Of a stretch of 64,000 nt of DNA, positions 30,133 to 39,186 are shown piece after piece. The notes under the pieces were generated by a model. The model saw only the letters and a program-made list of their open reading frames with translations. It was not told the origin of the DNA and made no database searches. Source of the DNA: Cryobacterium sp. M96 (GTDB taxonomy: Bacteria; Actinomycetota; Actinomycetes; Actinomycetales; Microbacteriaceae); assembly GCF_002929845.1 (NCBI RefSeq), contig NZ_PJJS01000039.1:20590-84589 (forward strand). Direction: 5' to 3'. A program made the translations under genes and the position numbers. Position 1 is the stretch's first letter. Each line of letters opens with the position of its first letter.

Positions 30133-30240
30133 GTGGCCAATTCAGGAGATCCGACCGGGCGAGGCCGGACATCCGCACCGGTTCCGCACTGGTCCGCGGT
30201 GGCCCGGCCACCCGTGCGACGGATGTCCTGAGTTGGCCAC
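30133..30240. repeat. 108-bp imperfect inverted repeat upstream of lepA
   Basis: The left arm starts gtggccaattcagga and ends at 30153; the right arm ends tcctgagttggccac at 30240. Over 21 bp the arms differ at two positions. Inside, ggacatccg (about 30168) could compete with the left arm for the same partner in the right arm (cggatgtcc), allowing alternative folds. Unlike the acgaattcgacgg family it occurs once in the window. Confidence 0.85.
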
Positions 30241-30396
30241 AGACGCAGCGCCCGGCCGAGCACTCACCCACGGAAGAGCCAGAAGTGATTGACGCGAACC
30301 GGGTGCTGTCACTGCTGATCTGGTGCGGCTACTCCCTGATGTCTATCATCGGTATCGTCGTCACCCTCTCGTGCGGCTGCTCACCAGGAGGAATGA

Positions 30397-31143
30397 ATGA
30401 CACCCGCCGTCCCGGTTCTTTTCGTGCACGGGATCCGCACGTCGGGCACCATGTGGCGACGACAGCTGTCCATGCTGGGCGAGGCCGGGCATCCGGCACT
30501 CGCGATCGATCTGCCGGGGCACGGCGCCCGCATGGACGAAACGTTCACCGTGGCGGGCGCCCTGGCCGCCATCGACGAGGGCGTCGCTGCTCTGGGCGGC
30601 CGGGTGCTGCTGGTCGGCCTCTCCCTCGGCGGCTACTACGCCATCGAGTACGCCGCGCGCCACCCGCAGAAGGTGGCCGGGCTGGTCGCCGCGGGAAGCT
30701 GCGCGCTCCCGGCCGGCTGGCTGCTGGACGCCTACCGGGGCCTGGCCCGGCTGATCCGCCGACTGCCCGACCAGGGACTGTGGCTCCACACCACACTCGT
30801 GCGGGTGCTCCTCCCATCGGCAGGGGCCGCCGACACGCTCGCCGGCGGTGTGCCGCTGACGGTGATGGATGCCGGGCTCGGCGCCACCGGCAGCCTCCGC
30901 CCGCTGGACAGCCTGGCTCGCTATCCCGGCCCGGTGTGGCTGGTCAACGGTTCTCTGGATCAGTTCCGGCTGCATGAGCGCCGCTTCCTCGCCGCCTGCC
31001 GGGACGGGCGCCTCGTGATCGTCCCCCGGGCGTCGCACCTCGTCAGCCTGGCCCAACCGGAACGCTTCGCCGCGGTGCTGAGCGGCATCCTCACGGAGGT
31101 TGCGATCGACTGGCCCGGGCCGATTGTCGACCTGAACGAATAA
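30397..31143 (+). CDS. Alpha/beta-hydrolase
   Basis: A 248-residue alpha/beta-hydrolase fold protein. Oxyanion-hole HG (VPVLFVHGIRTSG), nucleophile elbow GLSLGG (about residue 76), and C-terminal His in VPRASHLVSLAQPE complete the triad with an Asp near NGSLDQF. No signal peptide. A perfect ribosome-binding site (aggagga) precedes the ATG at 30397. Substrate unknown; esterase or lipase-like. Followed by rpsT after about 118 bp. Confidence 0.9.
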   Translation: MTPAVPVLFVHGIRTSGTMWRRQLSMLGEAGHPALAIDLPGHGARMDETFTVAGALAAIDEGVAALGGRVLLVGLSLGGYYAIEYAARHPQKVAGLVAAGSCALPAGWLLDAYRGLARLIRRLPDQGLWLHTTLVRVLLPSAGAADTLAGGVPLTVMDAGLGATGSLRPLDSLARYPGPVWLVNGSLDQFRLHERRFLAACRDGRLVIVPRASHLVSLAQPERFAAVLSGILTEVAIDWPGPIVDLNE

Positions 31144-31261
31144 CTGGTATCGTTGCCTGTTGGCTTGCGTGTTGGGTCCCACCCCACACGATAATTGCCG
31201 TACGGCGCCCTCTACCGCCAAGCGGCCCATCCGAAAAAGAATCTAACGAAAGCGTATAAAC

Positions 31262-31525
31262 GTGGCAAACATCAAGTCGCAGATCAAGCGTATCGGCACC
31301 AACAAAAAGGCCCAGGAGCGCAACAAGTCGGTCAAGAGCGAGTTCAAGCGCGCTGTCCGCGCGACGCGCCTGGCGATCGCCTCGGGCGACAAGGACAAGG
31401 CTGTTGCCAGCCTCGCCGTTGCCTCGAAAAAGCTCGACAAGGCCGTCAGCAAGGGCGTCATCCACCAGAACCAGGCCGCGAACAAGAAGTCCGCGATCGC
31501 GAAGTCGGTCAACGCCCTCGTCTAG
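31262..31525 (+). CDS. rpsT: 30S ribosomal protein S20
   Basis: 87-residue small-subunit protein, full length for the family: begins with [29 protein letters not shown], ends [11 protein letters not shown]. Helical and Lys-rich throughout. The 118-bp upstream stretch includes a hairpin (31169-31189: gtgttggg/ccccacac) ahead of a gataat box that could be its -10. Terminator follows 55 bp after the stop. Confidence 0.98.
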   Translation: MANIKSQIKRIGTNKKAQERNKSVKSEFKRAVRATRLAIASGDKDKAVASLAVASKKLDKAVSKGVIHQNQAANKKSAIAKSVNALV

Positions 31526-31881
31526 TCTGCGCCCGACCGGGATCAGGATCGTTCACCGGCCCTGACCGGCGTACACAACAGCCCCTGCCATCTCGGCGGG
31601 GGCTTTCGTGTATCCGGGCAGAGGCTCGAACCGTCGGGGACCGGTCACCTGAAATTCATCACGGCCGGGCCCGGTCAGGCGCAGCAGCATCGCCCTGACG
31701 GCGGTCCTGGCAGCCGTCGCCTATCTGCCGCTCGCCGCGCTGATCGTGTCGTGCGCGCCGAGTCCGCCCAGGCCCACACCTCTCAGTTCGGGCATCAGTC
31801 GGCGCGCACCACAGTGAGCGACCCCTCCCTGGCGCGGAGCTCACCGTCGAGGGTAAAGAGGCGCGCGAAAGCCGGGTCTGG
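31526..31881. other. 356-bp region between rpsT and holA
   Basis: It holds the rpsT terminator (31581-31603). The rest has no start-to-stop gene. One minus-strand stretch in frame with and directly after the holA stop reads PDPAFARLFTLDGELRAREG and ends at a TGA (31795-31797), looking protein-like; a plus-strand stretch around 31680-31780 reads like a lipoprotein signal but lacks a start. Possibly remnants of a lost gene. Confidence 0.6.
31581..31603 (+). terminator. rpsT terminator
   Basis: gcccctgcc-atctc-ggcgggggc forms a 9-bp stem (one wobble) with a 5-nt loop, followed by tttcgtgt. A canonical intrinsic terminator for a plus-strand transcript. Confidence 0.88.
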
Positions 31882-32961
31882 TCAGCTCTCACCGCGGCGG
31901 GCGATCACACCGATGAGCCGCTCGAGAGCGAAGACGGGGTCGCGCTCGGCACCCTTCACTGCGGCATCCGTTTCGGCCAGCGCCACGACGCAGCGGGCGA
32001 GACCCTCGTCGGACCAGCTGCGCAGGTCACGTTGGGCCCGCTCGACCTGCCAGGGGGCGAGGCCGAACTGGGAGGCAAGCTGGGCCGAGCCGCCGCGCAC
32101 CCCGCAGAGCTTCGCCATGGTGCGGATCTTCATGGCGAACGCGGCCACCACCGGGACCGGGTCGGCGCCGGAGGACAGGGCGTGGCGCAGGATGACGAGC
32201 GCCTCCCCCTGATGCCCGGCGATGGCGGCATCGGCTACCTTGAACGCGTTGGCCTCGACCCTACCGCCGTAGTAGCGGTCCACGGTCGTCTCGGTCACTT
32301 CGGTGCCGACATCGGCGATGAGCTGCTGGCAGGCCGCGGAGAGTTCGGCCAGATCGCCGGAGAACGCGGCGACCAGGGACCGCAGCGCGCTGGGAGTGAC
32401 CCGCTTGCCGGCCGTCTTGAATTCCGCGGAGGCGAAGTCGTGCCGGTCGGAGTCTTTCTTCAGCTCGGTGCAGACGACCTCGATGGCGCCGCCGACGCCC
32501 GAACGGATGGTGTCGAGCAGCTTCTTGCCGCGCACGCCGCCGCCGTGCCGGAGCACGACGTAGGTGTCCTCGGCCGGGTTCTGCAGGTAGTCCAGGGCCT
32601 CCGCGAGGAACGTGTCGCTGCACTTCTCGACGGAGCTGACGCGGATCAGCCGCGGTTCGCCGAAGAGGGACGGGCTGGCCATGGTGAGCAGTTCGCCGGG
32701 CGCATAGCTGTCGGCCTGCACGTCGCTGATCTCCAGGCTGGGGTCTTCGAGTTTGAGGAAGTCCCGCAGCTGGCGGATCGCGCGTTCGGCCAGGAACACT
32801 TCGGTTCCGGAGACCAGGATGATCGGCGCCGGCCGCACCTGGTGCCAGGCCAGCTGCGGGATGGCGGCCGACTTCGGCACAGCGCGGGGCGCGGTCCGGC
32901 CGGATGAAGCTGTGCGTGCGGCCACTCGGGGTTCCTTCGATTGAGGCTGTGCGGAATCCAT
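31882..32961 (-). CDS. holA: DNA polymerase III delta subunit
   Basis: Clamp-loader subunit; 359 residues. ILVSGTEVFLAERAIRQLRD resembles the family's N-terminal P-loop-less AAA start; SPSLFGEPRLIRV, EDTYVVLRHGGGVRGKKLLDTI and the C-terminal helical domain follow. Residues 1-40 are a variable Ser/Ala/Arg-rich extension. Start ATG at 32959-32961, only 5 bp after the comEC stop, so they should be co-transcribed. Confidence 0.93.
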   Translation of the reverse strand: MDSAQPQSKEPRVAARTASSGRTAPRAVPKSAAIPQLAWHQVRPAPIILVSGTEVFLAERAIRQLRDFLKLEDPSLEISDVQADSYAPGELLTMASPSLFGEPRLIRVSSVEKCSDTFLAEALDYLQNPAEDTYVVLRHGGGVRGKKLLDTIRSGVGGAIEVVCTELKKDSDRHDFASAEFKTAGKRVTPSALRSLVAAFSGDLAELSAACQQLIADVGTEVTETTVDRYYGGRVEANAFKVADAAIAGHQGEALVILRHALSSGADPVPVVAAFAMKIRTMAKLCGVRGGSAQLASQFGLAPWQVERAQRDLRSWSDEGLARCVVALAETDAAVKGAERDPVFALERLIGVIARRGES

Positions 32962-32966
32962 TAAGA

Positions 32967-35438
32967 CTATCCGGGGTCGGTGTCCGGCACGGTCTCGTTC
33001 CGCACGGTCTCGCTCCAGACCGTCAGCGCACCACCACCTGGCCCCGGAGCGATCACCAGCAGTCCCTGCTGATCGGTGCGGAGGGGCAGTGTGCCCGCGG
33101 CCGCAAGAATGTCCAGGACCGTGTCGGTGGGATGGCCGTAGCCGTTCTCCCTGCCTACCGAAATCAGCCCCACCGTTGCCCGAAGATCGGCATAGAGCTC
33201 CGGGCTTTGGTCTGCCGACCCGTGGTGGGCGACCTTGACGACATCCACCTCGCCCGGGCTGGAGCTGCGCCTGAGCGCGTCCTGGGATTCCTCGCCGAGA
33301 TCCCCGAGGAACAGGGAACGGATGCCGCGACCGTCGAATCCGATCGTCACGCTCCCCTCGTTTCCGGTCTGCATCACCGCTGAGCCCCGCACCGGCCAGA
33401 GGATCTCCCAGCGCAGCTCCCCGAGGGTGCCCGTGTCGCCGCGGGCAGCGCCCCGCAGTTCGGCACCGCCCGCGGCGAGGGCATCGTGCAGTCGCTCATC
33501 GTCGGCGTTCTCCGGGATGCCGACCAGCGCCGTGTCGACGCGGCCGATCACGGCGGCGACCCCGCCGATGTGGTCCAGGTCGTAGTGGGTCAGCACGAGG
33601 ATGTCGATTCGGTCGATCCCCAGCGTGTCGAGGCAGTCGGCGAGCAGGGCCGGGTCGGGCCCCACGTCGACGAGCGCGTACCGGTCGCGGTCGCGCACGA
33701 CGACCGCATCACCCTGCCCGATGTCGCAGGCCGCGATCTGCCAGTCCGCGGGGAAGGCCACGGCCCGGCCGACGCCTGCCCCGATCAGGCTGCCCGCGTA
33801 GCTTCCGGCGGCGAGAACCAGCACCGCGATCGCCGCGATCGGCCAGCGCGCCCGAACCTGCCCCCGGCCCCGCATCACCAGCGCCACCGCGGCCACCGTC
33901 AGTAGAACGGTCACGAGAACACCGAGCGGGCCGCCCAGCCAGGGTAGGCGGCTGCCGGGCAGCTCTGCGGATGTTCGGGCGATCGACGCGATCCAGGCGG
34001 CCGGCAGCCAGGCCAGGTAGAGCACTCCCCCGGCGACACCGGGCAGCCAGGGCAAGAGCAGGCACGCGATCAGACCGATGACGGTGGCGGCCGGGGCTGC
34101 CGGACCGGCCAGCAGATTCGCGGGCACCCCGTAGAGCGGGAGGGTGGGAGTGAGCAGAACGAGCACCGGCTGACAGGCCAACTGCGCGGCCAGCGGGATG
34201 GCGATCACGGCGGCGAGCCAGGTGGGCAGCCACCGATGCAGCATTCGGGTCAGCGGCCCGGCCAGCACGAGTAGGCCGGCCGTGGCCAGAACCGACAAAG
34301 CGAACCCGTAACTGCGGGCCAGCCATGGGTCGGCCGCCAGCAGTAGGATCACGACGAGTGCGAGCAACGGCACACCTCGGCCCGGCCGACCGGAGGCAAT
34401 CCCGAGCAGCAGGATCGTCGCCATCAGAGCGGCACGCAGCACACTGGGTTCGGGCGTCACGAGCACCACGAACCCGAGCAGGGTGAGGAGCGAGATCGCG
34501 ATCCGGATGCCGCGGCGCAGTCCCAGAAACCCGGTCAGCAGCATGACGCCCGCGATCACCACGGCGCAGTTCGCTCCAGACACGGCCGTGAGGTGGCTGA
34601 GCGAACTCGTCTTCATGGCCGCGTCGAGGTCTGCCTCAACCGAGCTCGTGTCACCAATGGCCAGGCCGGGCAGCAGGTCACCGCCGTCGCCGGGCAGATC
34701 GCCCGCGGCGGTCGTGAACAGGGTGCGCAGTTCCCCGGCCCAGCCGAGCCACCAGGGTGGTGTCACGAGGAGCTCGGGCGGACCACGCCCAAACACCAGG
34801 GCGGATGCCGCATCCCCGGCCGCCGTGAGCCGAAGGGTGGCGTCCAGCCGCACGACACTGCCGATCTGAAGCGCGGTCGTCTGTCCGCTCGCAGTCTCCG
34901 CGAACACGACCACCGGAACCGACAGACCCCGCCCAGCACCCTTCCGGGCGACCTCGCCCTGGTCGATCCCGGTCAGGGTGCCGCGGAAGCGCACCCGGGC
35001 GGACGCTCCGGAGTCAGAGCCAGCCGGGCCGAAGAGTGCGGGAGCACCGAACGACTGGGTCTGCACCGGGATTGACGCCACCGTGAGGAGCACGGTCACT
35101 GACTCCTGCCGGGCGGCGCTCTCCCGCACGGTTTCCGGCAGCCGCCCGGGCGCAGCGACCGTGACCGCGGATGCCATCAGCGCGGCCGCAGCGCAACAGA
35201 CCAGGCCGACACCCCAGGCCGACACCCCCCGGGCGCGGAGCAGTCGACGCGCCACAACCAGACCCACGCCCAGTGCGGCGGCCCATAACGCGGCCTGAGC
35301 GCCGGGTGCCCACCCGGGGAAGGCGATGAGCAACCAGGCCGCCAGCCAGGCGGTCGCCGCGGGGAAAACCAAGCGCAGGTCGAGCCCGGTCATGCCGTGA
35401 TCCGGGCGGCGAGCTACGATGTCGCGCGTAAAATCCAT
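32967..35438 (-). CDS. comEC: ComEC/Rec2-type DNA uptake channel protein
   Basis: An 823-residue membrane protein: N-terminal helices with DUF4131-like region, the central competence domain with multiple helices (about 290-530), and a C-terminal metallo-beta-lactamase-like domain whose LVLTHYDLDHIGGVAAVIG carries HxDxDH. In competent bacteria ComEC imports single-stranded DNA; many Actinobacteria keep it without proven competence. Start ATG 35438 has no clear ribosome-binding site; MTGLDLRL 15 codons in is an alternative. Paired with comEA upstream. Confidence 0.92.
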   Translation of the reverse strand: MDFTRDIVARRPDHGMTGLDLRLVFPAATAWLAAWLLIAFPGWAPGAQAALWAAALGVGLVVARRLLRARGVSAWGVGLVCCAAAALMASAVTVAAPGRLPETVRESAARQESVTVLLTVASIPVQTQSFGAPALFGPAGSDSGASARVRFRGTLTGIDQGEVARKGAGRGLSVPVVVFAETASGQTTALQIGSVVRLDATLRLTAAGDAASALVFGRGPPELLVTPPWWLGWAGELRTLFTTAAGDLPGDGGDLLPGLAIGDTSSVEADLDAAMKTSSLSHLTAVSGANCAVVIAGVMLLTGFLGLRRGIRIAISLLTLLGFVVLVTPEPSVLRAALMATILLLGIASGRPGRGVPLLALVVILLLAADPWLARSYGFALSVLATAGLLVLAGPLTRMLHRWLPTWLAAVIAIPLAAQLACQPVLVLLTPTLPLYGVPANLLAGPAAPAATVIGLIACLLLPWLPGVAGGVLYLAWLPAAWIASIARTSAELPGSRLPWLGGPLGVLVTVLLTVAAVALVMRGRGQVRARWPIAAIAVLVLAAGSYAGSLIGAGVGRAVAFPADWQIAACDIGQGDAVVVRDRDRYALVDVGPDPALLADCLDTLGIDRIDILVLTHYDLDHIGGVAAVIGRVDTALVGIPENADDERLHDALAAGGAELRGAARGDTGTLGELRWEILWPVRGSAVMQTGNEGSVTIGFDGRGIRSLFLGDLGEESQDALRRSSSPGEVDVVKVAHHGSADQSPELYADLRATVGLISVGRENGYGHPTDTVLDILAAAGTLPLRTDQQGLLVIAPGPGGGALTVWSETVRNETVPDTDPG

Positions 35439-35705
35439 ACCGGGAGGCTAGGTGCGCCCGCGGCTCCCCCCGGTGGCCACCGGAATCTGTGCCCGGTTGA
35501 CGCGGGACCGGGGGTGTGGAGGCGTGCCCGGTGACCTCGCCACCGGTCCGCGGCGACGGAGCGGCTCGTGAAAAACGACACGCTTCAGCCCGCGAGCAGG
35601 CCGCCGACAGCGCCCATTGCCGCCAGTCGGTCAGTTTTCAAGCACCGGATACGCTCGCCGCACCGATGCGTCAGGACTTCAGGCACCCTCCGTTCACGGC
35701 CACTC

Positions 35706-36425
35706 TCACACGGTGATCAGGGCTTTGAGCCCCTCGAACGTCTTCTCACCGATACCGGTGACATTGCGCAGGTCCTCGACGGCCGCGAACGGCCCGTTGG
35801 CGTCGCGGAAGTCCAGAATGCGCTGGGCCATGGCCGGGCCGATGCGCGGCAGGGTGTCGAGGTCGGCCAGGCTGGCCGTGTTGAGGTTGACCAGGACCGC
35901 CGGGCCGCCGCCACCTGGGTCGGATGCGCCGCCGAGGGATGCACCGCTGCCCGGCGGCGGTCCCTCGGGGACTTCGCCGAGCTGGGGCAGGTAGAGCTGC
36001 TCGCCGTCGCTGACCTTGCGAGCGAGATTGGTGCCGGCCGGATCGGCGGTCTCGGTCAGCCCGCCGGCGGCGGCCACGGCATCCATCACCCGGGCGCCGG
36101 TGGAGAGTTCGAAGAGACCGGGACGCCGCACGGCGCCGAGCACATGAACGAAGATGAGGGCACCGGATGCCGAGGCTGCCCCCGAGGAACTCGGGTCCGG
36201 GCCGCTGTCGGCTCCACCGGAACCCGAACCCGCGGTCGGGTGCGCCGGGGACACCACCTGGTGCCCGGCCTGCTGACCGAGCGCGGACACGATTACCGCG
36301 GTGGCCAACGCCAATATCAACAGCACGACGGCTGCGCCCACCCCGATGCGCACGCGCGCAGGGGCGCGCCCCTGCGCGCTCGGGGCCAGGCGGTCGAGTG
36401 CCGCGATTACCGGGTCAGGCTCCAT
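35706..36425 (-). CDS. comEA: ComEA-type helix-hairpin-helix DNA-binding protein
   Basis: A 239-residue bitopic membrane protein: helix at about 26-50, a disordered Gly/Ser/Pro linker, an SLBB domain (about 88-145, IFVHVLGAVRRPGLFELSTGARVMDAVAAAGG), a second Gly/Pro linker, and tandem HhH motifs (LVNLNTASLADLDTLPRIGPAMAQRI, then VEDLRNVTGIGEKTFEGL). ComEA captures DNA for the ComEC channel. The 267 bp between it and comEC has no gene. Confidence 0.94.
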   Translation of the reverse strand: MEPDPVIAALDRLAPSAQGRAPARVRIGVGAAVVLLILALATAVIVSALGQQAGHQVVSPAHPTAGSGSGGADSGPDPSSSGAASASGALIFVHVLGAVRRPGLFELSTGARVMDAVAAAGGLTETADPAGTNLARKVSDGEQLYLPQLGEVPEGPPPGSGASLGGASDPGGGGPAVLVNLNTASLADLDTLPRIGPAMAQRILDFRDANGPFAAVEDLRNVTGIGEKTFEGLKALITV

Positions 36426-36479
36426 CCCCGCAGGCTAAGCCGACGGGTGCCGGTCCCCCAGCGGACGGCCGTACACTGT

Positions 36480-36503
36480 GGGCGGCGCCGCGAGGTGCCG
36501 CCC
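36480..36503 (-). terminator. Hairpin after leuS
   Basis: gggcggc and gccgccc arms with a 10-nt GC-rich loop, beginning 23 bp after the leuS stop. No T-run, so terminator strength is uncertain. Confidence 0.45.
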
Positions 36504-36525
36504 TGGGGAGGCGAGGCAGGCGGTG

Positions 36526-39108
36526 CTACTGGCCGCGGGTGACGATGCTGACGAGTTTCGGCGCGCGCACGATCACGTTCATGATCTCGCGGTCACCGAT
36601 CCGGCGGATGACCTCGGCCGAGGTACGTGCGAGGCGTTCCAGCTCGTCGCCGGAGATCTTCGGGGACACCTCGATGCGGTCGCGCACCTTGCCGTCGACC
36701 TGCACGACGGCCGTGACCGACTCCTCCACGAGCAGGGTTCGGTCGGCCTTGCGCCACTGCACGAGGGCGACACACGGCTCATGGCCGAGGAGCTGCCACA
36801 TATCCTCGGCCGCGTACGGAGCAAACAGGTTGAGCACCATGGCGGTGACCTCCGCGGCCTCGCGCACCGCGGCATCCGCGGGGCCGACGCCGGTGTCGAT
36901 CACCTTGCGGGTGGCGTTGACGAGTTCCATCAGTCGGGCGACGACCACGTTGAACTTGAACGATTCGACCAGGCCGGGCGCATCGGCCAGGAAGCGGTGG
37001 GTGACCCGGCGGAGACCGGCGTCGCCGGACCTCCAATCGATGTCGGGCGTACTCGTGACGTCGCGGGCGACGCGCCAGGCGCGGGCCAGAAACTTGGCGG
37101 AGCCGACCGGCGAGACATCCGCCCAGTCGATATCGTCTTCCGGCGGTCCGGCGAAAGCCATGGTGAGCCGTACCGCGTCGACGCCGAACTGGTCGACCTC
37201 CTCGGTGAAGTAGACCAGGTTGCCCTTGCTCTTGGACATCTTGGCCCCGTCAAGGATGACCATTCCCTGGTTCAGCAGAGCCGTGAACGGCTCGGTGAAG
37301 CTGACATAGCCGAGGTCGAAAAGCACCTTGGTCATGAAGCGCGCGTAGAGCAGGTGCAGGATGGCGTGCTCGACGCCACCGACATACTGGTCGACGGGCG
37401 CCCACTTCTCGGCTTCCTTCGGGTCGAACGCCTTCGTGTCGTCGGTGGGGTTCAGGAAGCGCAGGAAGTACCAGGAGCTGTCGACGAAGGTGTCCATGGT
37501 GTCCGCGTCGCGGCGTGCGGGGGTGCCGTCGATCGGGTTGGGCACGTTGACCCAGTCGGCCGCGCCGCCCAGCGGCGACGTGCCCTTGGGCTTGAGGTCG
37601 AGGCCGTCGGTGGGCGGTAGCAACACGGGAAGCTGGTCTTCCGGCACGGGGATCTCGGCGCCGTCCTGGCCGTGGATGATCGGAATCGGCGTGCCCCAGT
37701 AGCGTTGACGGGAGATGAGCCAGTCACGCAGACGGTAGTTCTTGGCGGCGCGGCCGGTACCGTCGGCGGCCAACTGCTCGATCATGCGCTTGATCGCGGT
37801 GTTCTTGCTAAGGCCGTTGAGCGCGCCCGAGTTGATCAGGCGGCCTTCCCCGGTCAGTGCGATGCCAGTGCGAGCCGGGTCGAGGGAGGTGAGCTCCTCG
37901 GTGCCGTCGATCATGTCCTGCGTGATCACGGGGATCATGCCGGTGACCGCGGCGGTCGTGTCGACGACCACGACCACGGGCAGGTCGAAACGGCGGGCGA
38001 AGTCGAGGTCGCGCTGGTCGTGGGCCGGCACCGCCATCACGGCACCGTGGCCGTAGTCGGCGAGCACGTAGTCCGCGGCCCAGATCGGCAGGCGTTCGCC
38101 GTTGGCCGGGTTGACCGCGTAGCGCTCGAGAAACACGCCGGTCTTCTCTCGGTCGGTTGCCTGACGCTCGATCTCGGTGCTGTTCTGAACCTGTACCAGG
38201 TATTCCTGGAACCGTTCCTTGACGGTGGGCGAGGCATCCGCGACCAGCTCGACGGCGAGGTCCGCGTCGGGGGCGACGACCATGAAGGTCGCGCCGTAGA
38301 GGGTGTCGGGGCGGGTCGTGAAGACGCTGATGCGCTCCTCTCGGCCTTCGATCACGAAGTCCACGTCGGCGCCGATGGAGCGGCCGATCCAGTTGCGCTG
38401 CATGTTGAGCACCTTCGCTGGCCAGGTGCCCTCGAGCTGGTTCAGGTCGTCAAGCAGGCGGTCCGCATAGTCGGTGATCTTGAAGTACCACTGGGTGAGC
38501 TTCTTCTTGACCACCACGGCGCCGCTGCGCTCCGAGGTGCCGTCGGCGAGCACCTGCTCGTTGGCGAGGACGGTCTGGTCTACCGGGTCCCAGTTCACCC
38601 AGCTGTCCTTGCGGTAGGCGAGGCCCTTCTTGTACAGCTGCAGGAACAGCCACTGGTTCCACTTGTAGTATTCAGGGTCGCTGGTGTGCAGCTCGCGGGA
38701 CCAGTCGAAGGATGCCGCGTAGAGCTTCATGCTTTTCTTCTGCTGCGCAATGTTGTCGTAGGTCCAGCCGCGCGGGTCGATGCCGCGCTTGATCGCGGCG
38801 TTCTCCGCGGGCAGCCCGAAGGAGTCCCAGCCGATGGGGTGTAGCACGTTGAAGCCCTGCTGACGCCAGTACCGGGCGACGATGTCGCCGAGCGCGTAGA
38901 CCTCGGCGTGGCCCATGTGCAGGTCGCCGGAGGGATACGGGAACATGTCGAGCACGTACTTGCGCGGACGAACGTCGTCGGGATCGTTCGTGCGGAAGGG
39001 GTCGAGCTCTTCCCAGATCGGCTGCCACTTCGCCTGGATGGCGGCGAAATCGTAAACTTTTTCTTCGCTGTCCTGGCCGGTGCGGGTGTGGTCGTACTCG
39101 TGTGCCAC
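36526..39108 (-). CDS. leuS: Leucyl-tRNA synthetase
   Basis: Class I synthetase; 860 residues. HIGH-type HMGH in [27 protein letters not shown] in [17 protein letters not shown], and the CP1 editing domain are visible. Start taken as GTG at 39106-39108 (VAHEYDH); upstream codons are unlike the family. Only about 77 bp separates it from the pabB-like gene, and no T-box or leader peptide was found. Confidence 0.97.
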   Translation of the reverse strand: MAHEYDHTRTGQDSEEKVYDFAAIQAKWQPIWEELDPFRTNDPDDVRPRKYVLDMFPYPSGDLHMGHAEVYALGDIVARYWRQQGFNVLHPIGWDSFGLPAENAAIKRGIDPRGWTYDNIAQQKKSMKLYAASFDWSRELHTSDPEYYKWNQWLFLQLYKKGLAYRKDSWVNWDPVDQTVLANEQVLADGTSERSGAVVVKKKLTQWYFKITDYADRLLDDLNQLEGTWPAKVLNMQRNWIGRSIGADVDFVIEGREERISVFTTRPDTLYGATFMVVAPDADLAVELVADASPTVKERFQEYLVQVQNSTEIERQATDREKTGVFLERYAVNPANGERLPIWAADYVLADYGHGAVMAVPAHDQRDLDFARRFDLPVVVVVDTTAAVTGMIPVITQDMIDGTEELTSLDPARTGIALTGEGRLINSGALNGLSKNTAIKRMIEQLAADGTGRAAKNYRLRDWLISRQRYWGTPIPIIHGQDGAEIPVPEDQLPVLLPPTDGLDLKPKGTSPLGGAADWVNVPNPIDGTPARRDADTMDTFVDSSWYFLRFLNPTDDTKAFDPKEAEKWAPVDQYVGGVEHAILHLLYARFMTKVLFDLGYVSFTEPFTALLNQGMVILDGAKMSKSKGNLVYFTEEVDQFGVDAVRLTMAFAGPPEDDIDWADVSPVGSAKFLARAWRVARDVTSTPDIDWRSGDAGLRRVTHRFLADAPGLVESFKFNVVVARLMELVNATRKVIDTGVGPADAAVREAAEVTAMVLNLFAPYAAEDMWQLLGHEPCVALVQWRKADRTLLVEESVTAVVQVDGKVRDRIEVSPKISGDELERLARTSAEVIRRIGDREIMNVIVRAPKLVSIVTRGQ

Positions 39109-39186
39109 GTGACTCTCTTCGTTGCAGTGGGGATTGCGCCAGCAGGCACAGGGCCGCGCGGAGGCGGCGTCCAAGCTCTTAGGTTA

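Larger units (their letters stand above)
29974..30396. other. 423-bp intergenic region between divergent lepA and hydrolase genes
   Basis: No gene seen. It holds three 13-bp tandem repeats (30076-30114) and a 108-bp imperfect inverted repeat (30133-30240). The plus-strand end carries the ribosome-binding site (aggaggaa) of the hydrolase. Reading frames crossing the region show shadow-like composition. Confidence 0.8.

Noticed and set aside
30245..30977. Alternative frames over the alpha/beta hydrolase
   Set aside because: The +1 frame with HG, GLSLGG and the C-terminal His is the real one; others are shadows.
31751..32212. Plus-strand frame over the holA end
   Set aside because: Lies opposite conserved HolA sequence; Ser/Arg-rich shadow.
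39109..39186. T-box or leader peptide before leuS
   Set aside because: Only 77 bp; no specifier loop, no T-box core, no short Leu-rich frame seen.
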